A DNA stretch of 64,000 nt from Camillea tinctor (Eukaryota; Ascomycota; Sordariomycetes; Xylariales; Xylariaceae): positions 243,389-307,388 of the forward strand of contig MU394102.1 in assembly GCA_022578605.1 (NCBI GenBank). The letters are read 5' to 3'. The notes under the pieces are model-generated. The model was given only the letters and a program-made list of their open reading frames with translations. It searched no databases and had not been told where the DNA came from. Position 1 is the stretch's first letter. Each line of letters starts with the position of its first letter. A program made the translations under genes and the position numbers. Below, in pieces: positions 33,128-45,239 of this stretch.

Positions 33128-33574
33128 GTCCATACAAGATAGCAAACCGAGCCAACCCTTGGTTATGCGAACCGGGCAATTTGTTCTTTGTCAATCAAGC
33201 TGCACGTGTGTCAAGCCGGGTTGCTTGTCAGTTTATCATCAGTGTTGAATTAGGTGTCAGATATTTACTGACGCTAACTCCTCAACTGCCTTGCATTTAA
33301 TGTCCTGTGACCAACTCTTCTACTATCCCCAGTTTTGTACCAACATTTCATTCACCCTTTCCTGGACAATGAAGCACATCTCCCTTCCCAAGTCCAACTC
33401 AAGCCCATTCCATGCTAAAGAGTGTGATTCTAGCCCGCATATTCCTTTTCTTCCTCTGAGATATAACGAGGAATATCCTGAGTAACCTACTTCAATTTCT
33501 ATTGCACTGCTATTACTACCTACGATGCATTCGACTATCGATGGTTCTATATTTTGCAAGGTTACACAGTCATC
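33128..33574. other. Intergenic region
   Basis: Between the IRC3-like gene and an unrecognised gene. A short open frame at 33291-33485 is not convincing. No other element. Confidence 0.45.
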
Positions 33575-34669
33575 ATGAACAACTCAAGAATCTCTAGAAA
33601 TGAGTCACGCCCTCTCCTCTCAACCCTCACTCGTCAACTTAACGACTCTCTGTCGAAGCAGGTAGATGTGCCTGTTGGCCTTCGCACGAGAAAGGACGAA
33701 TTAACTCCTCCGCTCTCAGGACCTCCGGCATCTATCTGGCCTGAACCAGTTCCTACATGTCACAGGACCCAGGGGGTAATACCTCGTATAGAAAGTAAAG
33801 CAAATGATGGCCTACCAAGCTCGCCTCTTAGCATCGCATCAAATTTGACCCAAGACACGGTGACGATGAATAAGGGTGATAAAAACGCCAGTTATAGATC
33901 TTCAATGATCGCTTGGCACTCATCTCAGGCCCTGGCAGAATCTGTTCCTCCAGTGAAACAACAATTTCCCTATAAGCCGCCACCATCCTCTACCTCTCTC
34001 CTACCACTCACAAGCTGGGGAGATTTCCCACCCAAACAAGCACCCGAGTTCGAAACGACTGATTTGACTACGGCAACTGCTTATGGAAAACCTTCGGATC
34101 CATTACCCCAGTACTTGGAAGATTTGCATGAACTCCAGAGCTCAATGTATCGGAAGCTCAAAAGCATAATACACTTGAGAAAGGGTATTGAGTTGCCTTT
34201 CGATGGAACATATGAAATACCGAGTGGGGATAGCTGGCTTAAGGATTTGATAAACGAACTTAAAGCAGCAAGGGTTCTCAACGAAATGCCCGAAGAGGAG
34301 CCAAAGCTAGTTCGGGAAATGCTGGATGAGTGGTGCGACTTCGTCGACATCAAGTGCTACGAGGATCGAGAATCCTCACGGCGTTACCAGTCCAAGCTTT
34401 CTGAACTTTCGCGGCCCTCCCCTAATCGAGCCCCGTCCAAATCCGAGCAGCTTCTCGGTTACGACGAATCGATGTTCCGCACACCCAACGTGTCCAACAC
34501 ACCGATCCATACCCGGCCATTTTTCTCCCGTCTTCCAAGTAATGAACATGAGAAAAGAAATACTATGTGGCGGCGCAAGCACCAATCCAAACTTTGTGTC
34601 GCTTCTGAAAGTTTCTATGGTGCCCAACAGAGAGTCCGTCGATGGCCGAGTAGTTTTTGGCATCCATAG
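33575..34669 (+). CDS. Unrecognised protein, low-complexity N-terminus
   Basis: Open frame of 364 residues from the first ATG (MNNSRISRNESRPLL); the frame extends upstream only without an ATG. I do not recognise it. The N-terminal half is Ser/Pro/Thr-rich and probably disordered. A helical block at about 185-260 (LHELQSSMYRKLKSIIHLRKGI, LKDLINELKAARVLNEMPEEEPKLVREMLDEWCDFVDIKC) looks like a folded core. The C-terminus is basic. No signal peptide or membrane helix. Length and absence of frameshifts favour a real gene, perhaps lineage-specific; introns cannot be excluded. Confidence 0.55.
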   Translation: MNNSRISRNESRPLLSTLTRQLNDSLSKQVDVPVGLRTRKDELTPPLSGPPASIWPEPVPTCHRTQGVIPRIESKANDGLPSSPLSIASNLTQDTVTMNKGDKNASYRSSMIAWHSSQALAESVPPVKQQFPYKPPPSSTSLLPLTSWGDFPPKQAPEFETTDLTTATAYGKPSDPLPQYLEDLHELQSSMYRKLKSIIHLRKGIELPFDGTYEIPSGDSWLKDLINELKAARVLNEMPEEEPKLVREMLDEWCDFVDIKCYEDRESSRRYQSKLSELSRPSPNRAPSKSEQLLGYDESMFRTPNVSNTPIHTRPFFSRLPSNEHEKRNTMWRRKHQSKLCVASESFYGAQQRVRRWPSSFWHP

Positions 34670-35354
34670 TTGGATGGAAATCAGGGGAAGGGTATTTTTA
34701 GTGCATATAAAACTCGGAAGAATGTGAACCTTAGTTAGGTCCATCGGGATAGGTACTTCTATATATAACTTAGGCATATAATATTCCTAATTAATGACAT
34801 ATTACCAGAGACATCTGGCATTCTTTACTTGGTACTTATCCACCTATACATCTCCATTATCGTGCTCTGTATAGACATGGATAAATGAGGATAGCCCATC
34901 GCTACCTAGCCAATGAATAAGGGGCGGAGATCTAGAGTACTGTTGATGTACCCCTTTTAGGTAATCTTAGGTACCTAGGAGCTTTGTGAGTCCTTTGCAG
35001 TTGCCCTATGGACATGCAGGTCTACCAGTGCCTACAAAATACTACATAGTAGTCTGAAAGACTAGCAGTATTATATGTATAAGGAATGGGCAGTTTAGAG
35101 ATTACTCCTTCCACCAGTGAGGGTTGCTCAGCCATTTCCCTAACAATATATAATAACCTTCCCATCAGCTTCTCCTCTTGTTGTTCATTACTATCTTCCC
35201 CTTCTACATCAATCAAAAAAAAAACATCCCCACCTTCACTTCTCTCCTTTCACCCCCCCACACTCTATTCACTCCTCGAGAAACTTAACCTCTAGATATT
35301 GATCCACCCGCGGTGCTGTAGCTTGCCATTCGCCTAAGTAAAGACGTATTCAAT
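34670..35354. promoter_or_regulatory. Upstream region of dynamin-like gene
   Basis: Contains TAGGTACCTA at 34968-34977, the inverse arrangement of the recurrent palindrome, and a C/T-rich leader at about 35170-35290. No gene seen. Confidence 0.45.
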
Positions 35355-38301
35355 ATGGACAGCGCAAATTATAAATGTGGCAAGTGGCTCGGGGGCAACA
35401 GGGATGGGTTTCGCTCTTACTCTGTTGACTCCGATACCATGATGTCTTTTACATCTAGACCAGTCAAGAGACAGGATACTACATCTACCAAATGCACCGA
35501 CGATGGTCTTCCGATCTCGTCGCCATATAATGGAGGTAGTAGCACCCATTCCCCGAATATTGACTATAGGTAGTACGTATGTTAATCAAAACCTGTCTCA
35601 TAGCGTCGCCGCCAGCCCAAGCTGCTGAAGGGATGAACCCTCAACCCAACTTCACCCATCCCGACTTTGTCGACATCGGTATGAAGCTGAAGGCAATCAA
35701 TGACACCCTTGGCACCCTACAACAGCTCGGTATTCAACATGTGACAACTCTCCCAGAGCTTGTGTTAGTCGGTGACCAGTCGTCAGGTAAATCGAGCTTA
35801 AGTAAGTGACACGGTCCTGGCTATCAGGTACTCACTAGACCATGGTTCCTGACTCGATTTATGATATTCCAGTGTCAGCTCTAGCGCGTCTCAATCTTCC
35901 TAGAAGCAGCGGAATCTGTACCAGATGCCCTTTTCACATCCGTATGACTTCGAGTAACAGTGCTGAATATTCTTCCACCATTTCACTACAACAAGACTAT
36001 GACTACAAACCACTTAATAAAAGAGTAAAGGAGTCAGATGTGACAAGAACCAACCCGCTTCCACCGTGGTGCCCGAAACAAACACGCGACACTAAGGTAT
36101 TCAAGACGGTTCACGAGCAGAATGCTGTCGAGATCGGAGATATTCTCAGATGGGCTCAAATCGCAACCCTGAATCCGACACGGAACCATGAGCAATACAT
36201 ACCTGGAGAAGGAGTCTATGCTAAGGAGCATAGCCTCGAAGAAGCGAAAGACGACATGGAAGCTAGATTTTCGCCTAATATCGTAGCACTTGAGATGAAA
36301 GGCCGTGGACTTCCCGACCTTAGCTTTTACGACTTGCCGGGCATATTCGCAAACGCTGAGGACAAGGAAGACGACTATCTGGTCAAGGTAGTCAAGAATT
36401 TAACGCTCAACTATGTACGTCGCGATGAAGCCATTATCATGCTGGCCTTGCCGATAGATGTCGACAAAGAGAATTCAATGACTATGAAGACTATCCGCGA
36501 CGCTAATGCTGAGGCTCGAACCATTGGTGTTATCACCAAGGCAGACAAGTTGACCCCAGACAAGATAGATACCTGGATCGATGTACTCCAAGGAAAGAAA
36601 GAGACTGTTGGTCATGGCTGTTTCCTAACTTCTTTGCCGGCAAATAAGAGGCTCGAAAGTATTGTACAGTGTGAAGAATCTTTCTTTAACCATGGCACGA
36701 GCAATTGGCCAGAGACATTCCACAAGTTTGGAGAACGCTGCGGTGTTGAGCATCTTCGGCAATACATTACAAAGCAGCTGGGATATGCGTTCTCGCGAAG
36801 GTAAAGCCTTACACCCTCTTGAATTAAATAATGTGAGCATCTCTAACTCTCTACAGCATCCCGACAACCAAGGAAAAGGTCGAAGAAAGGCTTAATGAGA
36901 TCAGAACAGAGCTAAAAGGGCTCCCCGAGCTTCCCAAAAACGTCGAGTACGTAGTTCGCATGAGTCTCCGAAATTACTGCGAAAGCGTCAAATCCGCTGT
37001 TACCAACTCAGATTTCGAGTTCAAATGGAAAGCCCTCAATGTCAGGTTTCACGAGGCAATACTCGGAATGAAACCGCTGTGTACTGGGTTGCGAGAGGAG
37101 ATACCAGAAAATCCTATCGAAATTCATGACTCAGACAGCGAGTGTCCCGAACCGACACCATCTAAAAGACGTGCACAGGACGGCCTATCCAGACCTGATG
37201 CGAAGCGTTCCCGGCAGGATCTACAAACCCCAGTTAAGCAAGAAAAGAGATCCCTCATGAGGGCTACTCCTGCTCCATCACCTATAGTTAGGGCACCATT
37301 GTTAGATGATACTCCAAATCCGTTCGTCAGCTGCGATGACGCTCGCACTCGAATGGACATCAAACATATTCGTAAAGAAATAATTGCCAAAACTCGTGCA
37401 GGATTTGCCAACATTGTGCCGATTGAAGTACACGAGTCACTCAGCCTAGAGGCGATTCGGAAATGGGAAGAGCCTCTGAATATTTATATTGAGAAGTCGA
37501 TGGATATGCTTTCTAAAGCTGTCATTGGAGCTCTAGAAGTATCTTTGAGCGGTCTTCGACGTCGTCTCATTTTCAAAGAATCTCAAGATCACTTAGTCAA
37601 GTTCCTTTGTGAGCACGAAGCATTGCAACGAGTAAGGCTTGTTGAACTATTCCATAATGAAACATACAAAATGGACACCATTAACCAGATATCGATGGAA
37701 CAGTTCAAGGCGCAGGAACTTGAACAGCTAAAGAAATATCGCGCAATGCTGCGTTTAAAAAATGCTCCAAACAGTGATATCAGGCTATTACAACCCCTCC
37801 ATGGATTGCCAGTCAACGAGCTAGAAAAGGTTCCCAATGAGGCTACATCCAAGCTTCCAGAGGATCCATACAAGATGGAAATTGAAGTTGCAGCTACAGT
37901 ACAAGCTTACTATCTCACTGCCGCAACGAGATTTGTAGACGCCGTCACGATGGATGTCAATAGCCGCCTGTTCCGAGGGTTTCGTGAAGCTTCTCTAGAC
38001 TACTATCTCGAGAAAGAGCTCGGGTTGCATCCGTATTCCAGTAAGTAAATCGTTGGCACTTTTCAACGATGATGGCATGGTGCTGATCGGGAAGCTAGGT
38101 CGTGAAGTCTACACACGTCTGATGGAAGAGGAGGAAAGCACCTCTGATAAACGCCAGCAGCTCAAGAAAGAAGAATACAAACTTGTGAAGGCTATCGAGA
38201 GTATTCTTGCGCTTGAGAACTCCTCTGAAAACAAGTTTCGTAACGGCGACACTAAGTATCAACCAGCCATTACGGAGACGGATTCTCCAGATGAGATGTG
38301 A
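35355..38301 (+). CDS. Dynamin-like (Mx-type) large GTPase with charged stalk insert
   Basis: Predicted self-assembling GTPase of the dynamin superfamily, fungal Mx-like branch. Proposed exons 35355-35535, 35604-35801, 35873-36800, 36857-38040, 38099-38301, giving 897 residues with consistent phases. G1 P-loop is VGDQSSGKSSL (about 117-125), completed across an intron to MSALARLNLPRSSGICTR, which holds the switch-I threonine region. G3 is DLPGIF (about 280) and G4 TKADKL (about 348). The stalk/GED part ends REVYTRLMEEEESTSDKRQQLKKEEYKLVKAIESIL. No PH domain or membrane helix. An insert near 520-575 has an acidic IEIHDSDSE patch followed by a bipartite basic cluster (KRRAQDG..DAKRSRQ). Introns at 35536, 35802, 36801 and 38041 are 56-71 nt. 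Family members remodel membranes or act in defence; the role here is unknown. Confidence 0.88.
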
Positions 38302-39941
38302 GGTTTCATTAGGGTATGCTAATACATGTTGGCTCCTTTGGACTTGCACCCCTTGGAATCACACATGAGCTAACCCATTATGTACCATAAATCTTCAGAG
38401 AGACAACTATCCCTCTATTTAGTTATTCTCATGACATTGTTTGATGAGGCGTGGGCTCAGATTGATTTGCTGATTGGAACAGGAAAAGGAATAGATGTGC
38501 TGTCGATAGATTCTTGCTTTGGAATGTTATTTGAGGGAGGGGAGCTCTTAAATGTCATCTTATTCACTGGCAAAGTACTCCCGGGGATTAGATAACTGAA
38601 GTCAGTCTTGCAGGTAGACAATTGAGACCATCAATAAATTGGGATTTTTTTCATAGTCATGATAAGTTTCGGGTTTAAAACGGGGTGTAGATGGCATTCG
38701 TTCTGGTGTTGATGTAGCATAAGTGCTGGAGAGAAAATTCAATACGTGGCAACAACAGAAATTAGAAGTATGAGAGCCAAATAGTTCTACATTGTGAAAA
38801 GCTCTGCCGGCATCAACGGTTTCAATGATTGATAATGAGAGCGGGAAAGGAATGAGTATCACGCGGACGTATGTATTATTGGGAAATCATAGGTTATGTA
38901 CATACCCAAATCTAGGGGGCCGTTGAGTTGAATCTACAGGAGTTTAAACAAACCCCCTAGCAGCGAAGAACTCATTGGCCCGCCAGCCTGTCACATGTCC
39001 TAATTCGGTAATTTAGCGTGTAAGCACCGTCAAGTATTACAACTAGGCCACTAGGTTAGGTAAACGATACGCTATCTGCAAGATCTGTGCCTAGGAGGTA
39101 TTGATGGGGATGACTAAAGGCATATACTATGTAGAGATTACGGTGTCTAGGCCCATAATTTCTAGATGTAAGTGGTAATTATATAGAAAGTCCCCTAGAG
39201 CGCTGCACTGTGCCGCCCCTCAAGATCCTACAATGTGTCTCTTGCTGTAGTACATTATACGATGTTTCATAACCACGTCTTGCCCGGGGAGCGTAGCAGT
39301 GCTTTAAGCATCTTACAAATACCCTTTTCAGCTGCTCGGTGCTCCATATAATATATCTTGGTTAGCACCATACTGGTGCCGAGATGATCGAGGTAAGACC
39401 TAATTACTAGGCGCATATTGCCCAATATTTCTACTTTTCTAAATCAGGTTATGATATACACTTTCTGTATGGGACGTCGGACAAATCGTCTGCGAAGGAT
39501 TTTTACAGGGACATGTTCAGTGTTTCTCATAAAATCTCATACATACTCTCTCAAATGCTAGGTAGATAATGCGTAGTCTCACATCATATAGCTTTACTTC
39601 TGGTAGCTAGGCTATAGCAATGTAAAAATGAGTATAAGGATCCCTATTAAATAACAGTTAATCTTTGGACGCGAAACAATTGTCTAGCATGAGTACATTT
39701 CTTATGCGTTGTCACTGATCTTGAGCACTGCGGCTGACATGGCATGTTACCTTGCATTAAGCCTTACGATTACCGTAAACCCCCCCTTCTTCAGGGCTGT
39801 GCTGCATTGTACTGTTAACTTGTTAGGCACTTACATACCGCCTGTGTTGCTAAGGGTATATAATAATAATATTAACCATCTCTCTTTACCCACACCCACA
39901 AAATATACATACATATATAACCTTCAGCAAAGACGAGAAAT
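38302..39941. other. Intergenic region
   Basis: About 1.6 kb without a convincing gene. Open frames at 38380-38595 and 38602-38862 (minus) lack family features. AT-rich, with several ACTAGGTTAGG-type motifs. Confidence 0.45.
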
Positions 39942-40695
39942 ATGACGACTCCTTTATTGTCTGGCTGGGCTATCCGCCGCAATGGTTCATGCCTACTGAC
40001 TAAAGAAGTCGACTGCGGCGTTACTCTGAGCCCTTTCCACGCATGTTGCCCGTCCTCGACAGAATGCCCGAACCAGTACAACACTGCGTGCTGCCGGTCC
40101 GGTGAAAACTGTACTTCAACTCTCGCCACGACGCCCTATTGCGCCAACTCATCATGGATTATGTACGACAACGCAGGCTACTTCTGTTGCGAGGATGGGC
40201 AGATTGGTTATAACAATCGGGGTACTGACGGATGCGTGTCATCGTCCGCGGATATACCTAACGGAGCAATGGCGCTCGCGACAGTCGCTCAAGGTGATTC
40301 GTATACTTACAAGACCCTTATAGTCGTTGTGCCGCGATCCCACTAACCACAGGTAACCATTAGCGCTATCTTCTTCGACGTCTTCCTCCACGACGTCGCC
40401 CACCTCAACGACGGCGACGTCGCAATGCGATTCGGACTGCACGCCCTCGGCGGGACTCATAGCTGGAAGCGTCATCGGAGGGATTGCCGTCCTTGCGTTA
40501 ATAGTCCTATCCTCGTGGTTCCTTTACCGGCGCGGCAACAGACGCGACGCGGCAATGATGGCTAACCCTCCGATCCTGGTCACGTCGCATAACGAGAAGG
40601 GCGCGTCGGGCCATACGGAAATCGACGGAAACAGTCGCTCGGAGTTGCCGCATGATAGCGCCACGACGGCAGGGAGAAGCTACGAGCTATCTTAG
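39942..40695 (+). CDS. Cysteine-rich single-pass membrane protein
   Basis: Predicted 227-residue surface or endomembrane protein. Proposed exons 39942-40293 and 40364-40695. The acceptor CATTAG is needed because the nearer CACAG acceptor leads straight into a stop. The N-terminal domain has twelve cysteines in about 100 residues, including three CC pairs (HACCPS, TACCRS, YFCCED) and NxS/T sites (NCT, NSS), so it is probably disulphide-bonded and glycosylated. A Ser/Thr stalk follows (STSSSTTSPTSTT), with two more Cys, then one transmembrane helix (GLIAGSVIGGIAVLALIVLSSW) with a basic stop-transfer YRRGNRR and a 60-residue cytosolic tail. No clear signal peptide: either the single helix acts as a type III anchor, or an upstream exon is missed. 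The architecture resembles fungal sensor-like proteins; function unknown. Confidence 0.75.
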
Positions 40696-41854
40696 AGGGA
40701 GGTGTCGACGTTAGCACCGAGCTGACCATAGAAGATAGCTCCTCACGGCTATGTCGATCTGTCAGATTTGGAAGCATTTTATGGAGAGCAAGGGGGAAAA
40801 AAAAAGGTGAGGTATTTTTATGTTTAAGACGATCTAGGGGTTGTGCGTATGATAATACCTAATGAGAGGATAAGTTAAGAGTAGAGCTTTATGAGATGAG
40901 TTCAATTCCCCTCCCGCATTGTCTCTTTTTTTTTTTTTGACACATATTTTGTTAGTATATATATTCTATTTCCCTGGGTGAAGAGGGAGGAGGGGAGTGA
41001 GTAGAGCGCAATTACAGATGGGGAAAATATCAACTGATATATATTTGATAGATTATGCGCATAGTATTTACATAGGTCACCTAGGTTAGTGATCTCGATG
41101 TAAGTCAATTAGACTTCTTGGTGTTCTAGCTTAGAGTTGTTTAAGTAGTAGGTAGACTACTTCTACAGTAGTATTGGTTTTTTGGTGACTTCAATGTTCG
41201 GTCTCTTAGTAAGCAACCTCGGACTTCGAGGGGGGTACGGAATGAAAGCTTCTGATTGGCAAAAAAATACAGATATACTACCTAGGTAGGTACTACTAGG
41301 TAGGTTAGTATACTGGAGATAACCATAGAGGTTTCAAGTTGGTAAGTAGTACTAAGTACTTAGGTACCTACTATGTACATAAGTGTCTCTCGGACCGACA
41401 TGTAGGCGATTGGAAGGCAGCTTCGATGATGATGTATGCCCCTCTCCTTCTTAGGTATTTTAGATCATTGCCAAATCTGGAGCTCGATAACTTCTTAAAT
41501 TTTTTTCTTCTTAGGTGACCCTTACCCTTACAACTCAATTGCAATTTTGTGCGCGAGGGGTTATGGGCACGTTCTTGGGCCAGTTAGTTGCCCATTTCCC
41601 ATTGCATTAGAGAATTCTCATAAGTTCTTTTTCCTTCTAAAACCCAACCACTTAGGTAAAGTAACTAAAAACCTGGGAACTGGGTTTGTCAGCTGTATTT
41701 CGTAACCATTTCGTCTTTTTTTCCTCTTAGAGCTTTTTGCCTCTGCCACACTCCCCAATAGTCTCTCCTCTTTTCTTCCCTTCACTTTTTGTTCCTTTTT
41801 TTTTCTTTTTTTCTTTTTTTCTTTTTCTTTTTGTATATCACCAATTCCGGTACT
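40696..41854. promoter_or_regulatory. Upstream region of LON
   Basis: About 1.16 kb. Contains a dense cluster of ACCTAGGTAGG and TACCTAC motifs at 41277-41380, including one TACCTAGGTA copy, and a T/C-rich tract at 41770-41835 immediately before the start, typical of a fungal 5' leader. Confidence 0.5.
41279..41288. repeat. TACCTAGGTA palindrome copy 3
   Basis: Exact copy about 570 bp upstream of the LON start, inside a longer run of CCTAGGTAGG/TACTAGGTAGG units. Confidence 0.6.
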
Positions 41855-44800
41855 ATGCTGTGTCGCCAGCATATCTCACGGCAGCTCGCTGTGAGAACAT
41901 CATTGCGCCTGACCTCTAGCTCTAGGGGTCGCCTGCCTCATGCGCCCCGGTTATACTCGATAAACCTCGCGAACCGCTCGAACCATACTCCGCTTTCATG
42001 TCCCGGGTCCTCGACAGCCCCGCGTGCCCTTCTTCCCCTCAGCTCAAGCTTTTCCACCTCAGTCACACGACCGAAAGAGAAAGATAACAAGTTTTTCGAC
42101 GGCCCTGTGCAGCCCCTCTCTGACGAGGAGAAAAAAGCGAATTCGGAGAAGAAGACCGAGGAGCGTGAGAAGGAAGTGAGCGAAGCCAAGAACCCGCCGC
42201 GCTCCGATTCCCCTTCGTCCGGCGACAAGCAAGGCCCGCGAGATTCTCAGGATGGTAAAGGAAGCAGTGCAGCTGGCGGCGGCGCATCGTCTGGGTCGAG
42301 CAACGACTCTCCTGGTGATGGGACCCGAAGAGGCCGGAAGTCTGCCGCTGAGAAAGCACTGCAGAAACCTGTCGTGCCCGATGTGTACCCTCAGGTAATG
42401 GCCATACCGATTGCGAAACGACCGCTGTTCCCAGGCTTCTATAAGGCTATCACCATCAAGGACCCGCATGTCTCGGCCGCGGTAATGGAAATGATCAAGA
42501 GGGGGCAGCCGTATGTGGGCGCGTTTCTATTCAAGGACGAGAACGCCGATGAGGATGTCATTCGGGATGCCGACGATGTCTATGATACCGGAGTTTTTGC
42601 GCAGATCACGAGCGCCTTTCCAGTACAGGGGGAACAGTCTAGTCTGACTGCCATTCTGTATCCGCATCGGAGAATCAAGCTGTCTGCGCTGATCCCACCA
42701 GGTAAACAGGAGCCGAAAAAGACCGACTCGGATTCTGAACCCGTCCCGGAGCCTATACCACTTAAATCTGAAGAGGAAGCTCAACGAGAGAAGAAAGGCG
42801 ATGTTGTTGCAAGCTTTGAAGAGAGTGCGGTTGCCAATAAGGCGGATCCAAACCTCGAAAAGTACGAGCCCACCTCCTTTTTGCGCAAATATCCAGTCAG
42901 TCTCGTTAGTGTGGAAAATTTGACCGAAGAGCCATATGATCCTAAGAGCCCCGTTATCCGGGCCGTGACGAATGAGATCGTCAATGTCTTTAAGGAAATT
43001 GCGTCAATGAACAGCCTGTTTCGGGATCAAATATCGACTTTCTCCATGAGCCAATCGACCGGCAATGTTACCTCGGAGCCTGCAAAGCTTGCGGACTTTG
43101 CTGCAGCAGTGTCGGCCGGAGAACCTACCGAACTACAAGAAGTGCTTTCTAGTCTTAACGTTGAAGAGCGGATGCAGAACGCTCTCATCGTATTAAAGAA
43201 GGAACTCATGAATGCACAACTACAATCAAAGATTACGAAGGATGTCGAACAGAAGATCACAAAGCGACAGCGCGAATACTGGCTGATGGAACAAATGAAG
43301 GGAATCCGTCGAGAGCTGGGCATTGAATCTGACGGCAAAGACAAGCTAATAGAAAAGTTCAAAGAAAAGGCTGATAAACTAGCTATGCCCGATGCAGTTC
43401 GCAAAGTTTTTGATGACGAGATCAACAAACTCGCTCATCTCGAATCCGCTGCTTCCGAATTTAACGTGACGAGAAACTACCTGGATTGGTTGACGCAGAT
43501 CCCCTGGGGCCAGAGAAGCGCCGAGAATTTCAGTATACAGAATGCAATGAGTGTTTTGGACGAAGATCACTACGGTCTCAAAGATGTAAAGGATCGCATT
43601 CTTGAATTTATTGCTGTTGGGAAGCTACGTGGTACGGTCGAAGGCAAGATCCTGTGCTTTGTGGGGCCCCCTGGTGTTGGCAAGACAAGCATAGGAAAGT
43701 CCATCGCTAGAGCACTGAACCGTCAGTATTACAGGTTCAGCGTTGGTGGGCTCACAGACGTTGCTGAAATCAAGGGCCATAGACGCACTTACGTTGGCGC
43801 ACTTCCTGGGCGTGTCATCCAGGCTCTCAAGAAATGCCAAACCGAGAATCCTCTAATATTGATTGACGAAGTCGACAAAATAGGTAGAGGATACCAAGGA
43901 GACCCGTCGTCGGCTCTTCTAGAGCTTCTAGATCCGGAACAAAACAGCTCGTTTCTAGATCATTATATGGACGTCCCTGTTGATCTTTCCAAGGTTTTGT
44001 TTGTTTGCACAGCCAACATGACGGACACAATCCCGAGACCGTTGCTCGACCGTATGGAGGTTATAAGATTATCTGGCTATGTGTCCGACGAGAAGAAGGC
44101 AATCGCAGATCGGTACCTTGGCCCGGCAGCGAAGGAGCTTGCGGGTCTAAAGGGCGCAGATGTCTCTTTATCTGATGAAGCAACTGAAGAGCTCATCAAA
44201 TCATACTGCCGGGAGTCCGGTGTTCGAAACCTTAAAAAACAGATCGAAAAGGTCTATCGAAAATCAGCCTTGAAGATTGTACAGGATCTTGGGGAGGACG
44301 TCTTACCGGAGTCTGAAGCCCTGACAGAAGATGGCAAAGCGGCCATGGAGGAATCAGAGAAAGAAAAGCAGAAGAAAGAACCTACTTCACCCGAGGCTTC
44401 CGAGAAGGAGACGACAGAGAAGCCCCGCGTCGCATTGAAGGTTCCTGACTCGGTTCATGTCGTGATCAATAAGGAAAATCTCAAGGATTATGTTGGTCCT
44501 CCCATCTTCACTTCGGACCGTCTCTACGATGTGACGCCTCCTGGAGTTGCCATGGGACTCGCTTGGACCCAGTTAGGTGGCTCCGCCATGTACATTGAGT
44601 CTATTCTTCAATCCGCACTGCGACCTAGTGCCCGTGCCAGTTTTGAAATAACTGGAAATCTCAAGACAGTGATGAAAGAGTCATCTACAATTGCCTACTC
44701 TTTCGCTAAGGCGTTTATGGCCAAGGAGTTCAGCAACAACCATTTCTTCGACAAGGCCAAGATTCACTTACACGTTCCCGAAGGTGCTGTGCAAAAAGAT

Positions 44801-45239
44801 GGGCCATCTGCTGGTATTACCATGGCAACGTCCCTCCTATCTCTAGCACTAAATACCGCGATTGAACCCACAGTGGCGATGACCGGAGAGCTTACCCTGA
44901 CTGGAAAAGTCTTGAGAATAGGTGGATTAAGGGAGAAGACAGTGGCGGCACGACGGGCAGGTTGTAAGACAATTATCTTTCCTGAAGACAACATGTCTGA
45001 CTGGCTAGAACTTCCCGAGGTACGTGCCGATTTGCGTGATGAAACCGGTCCATCCGATGATCTCTACTGACTTTGTGCTACAGAATATCAAGGAAGGTAT
45101 CGAGGGCCGGCCAGTGAGCTGGTATCAGGATACTTTTGAGCTCATATTTCCCAATCTAGACAGGGAGCAGGCAAACCAATGCAAGAGCTGCGAATGGAAA
45201 AAAGAACATGACGCAAAGCAGAGCGATAAAGACGAATAG
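41855..45239 (+). CDS. PIM1: Mitochondrial Lon protease (PIM1 type)
   Basis: ATP-dependent serine protease of the mitochondrial matrix that degrades misfolded proteins and supports mtDNA. Exons 41855-45019 and 45084-45239, giving 1106 residues. The ATG at 41855 is chosen because upstream codons are a pyrimidine-rich leader. Presequence: MLCRQHISRQLAVRTSLRLT. A charged low-complexity linker follows, then the Lon N-terminal substrate-binding domain (from VMAIPIAKRPLFPGFY). The AAA+ domain has Walker A GPPGVGKTS (about 603), Walker B LILIDEVDKIG, and the sensor ANMTDTIPRPLLDR. The protease domain has catalytic Ser in KDGPSAG (about 985) and Lys in GGLREK (about 1028), the expected dyad spacing. 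The second exon supplies NIKEGIEGRPVSWYQDTFELIFP, the usual C-terminus. Confidence 0.96.

Noticed and set aside
38380..38862. Two small frames downstream of the dynamin-like gene
   Set aside because: No homology signal and no splice evidence.
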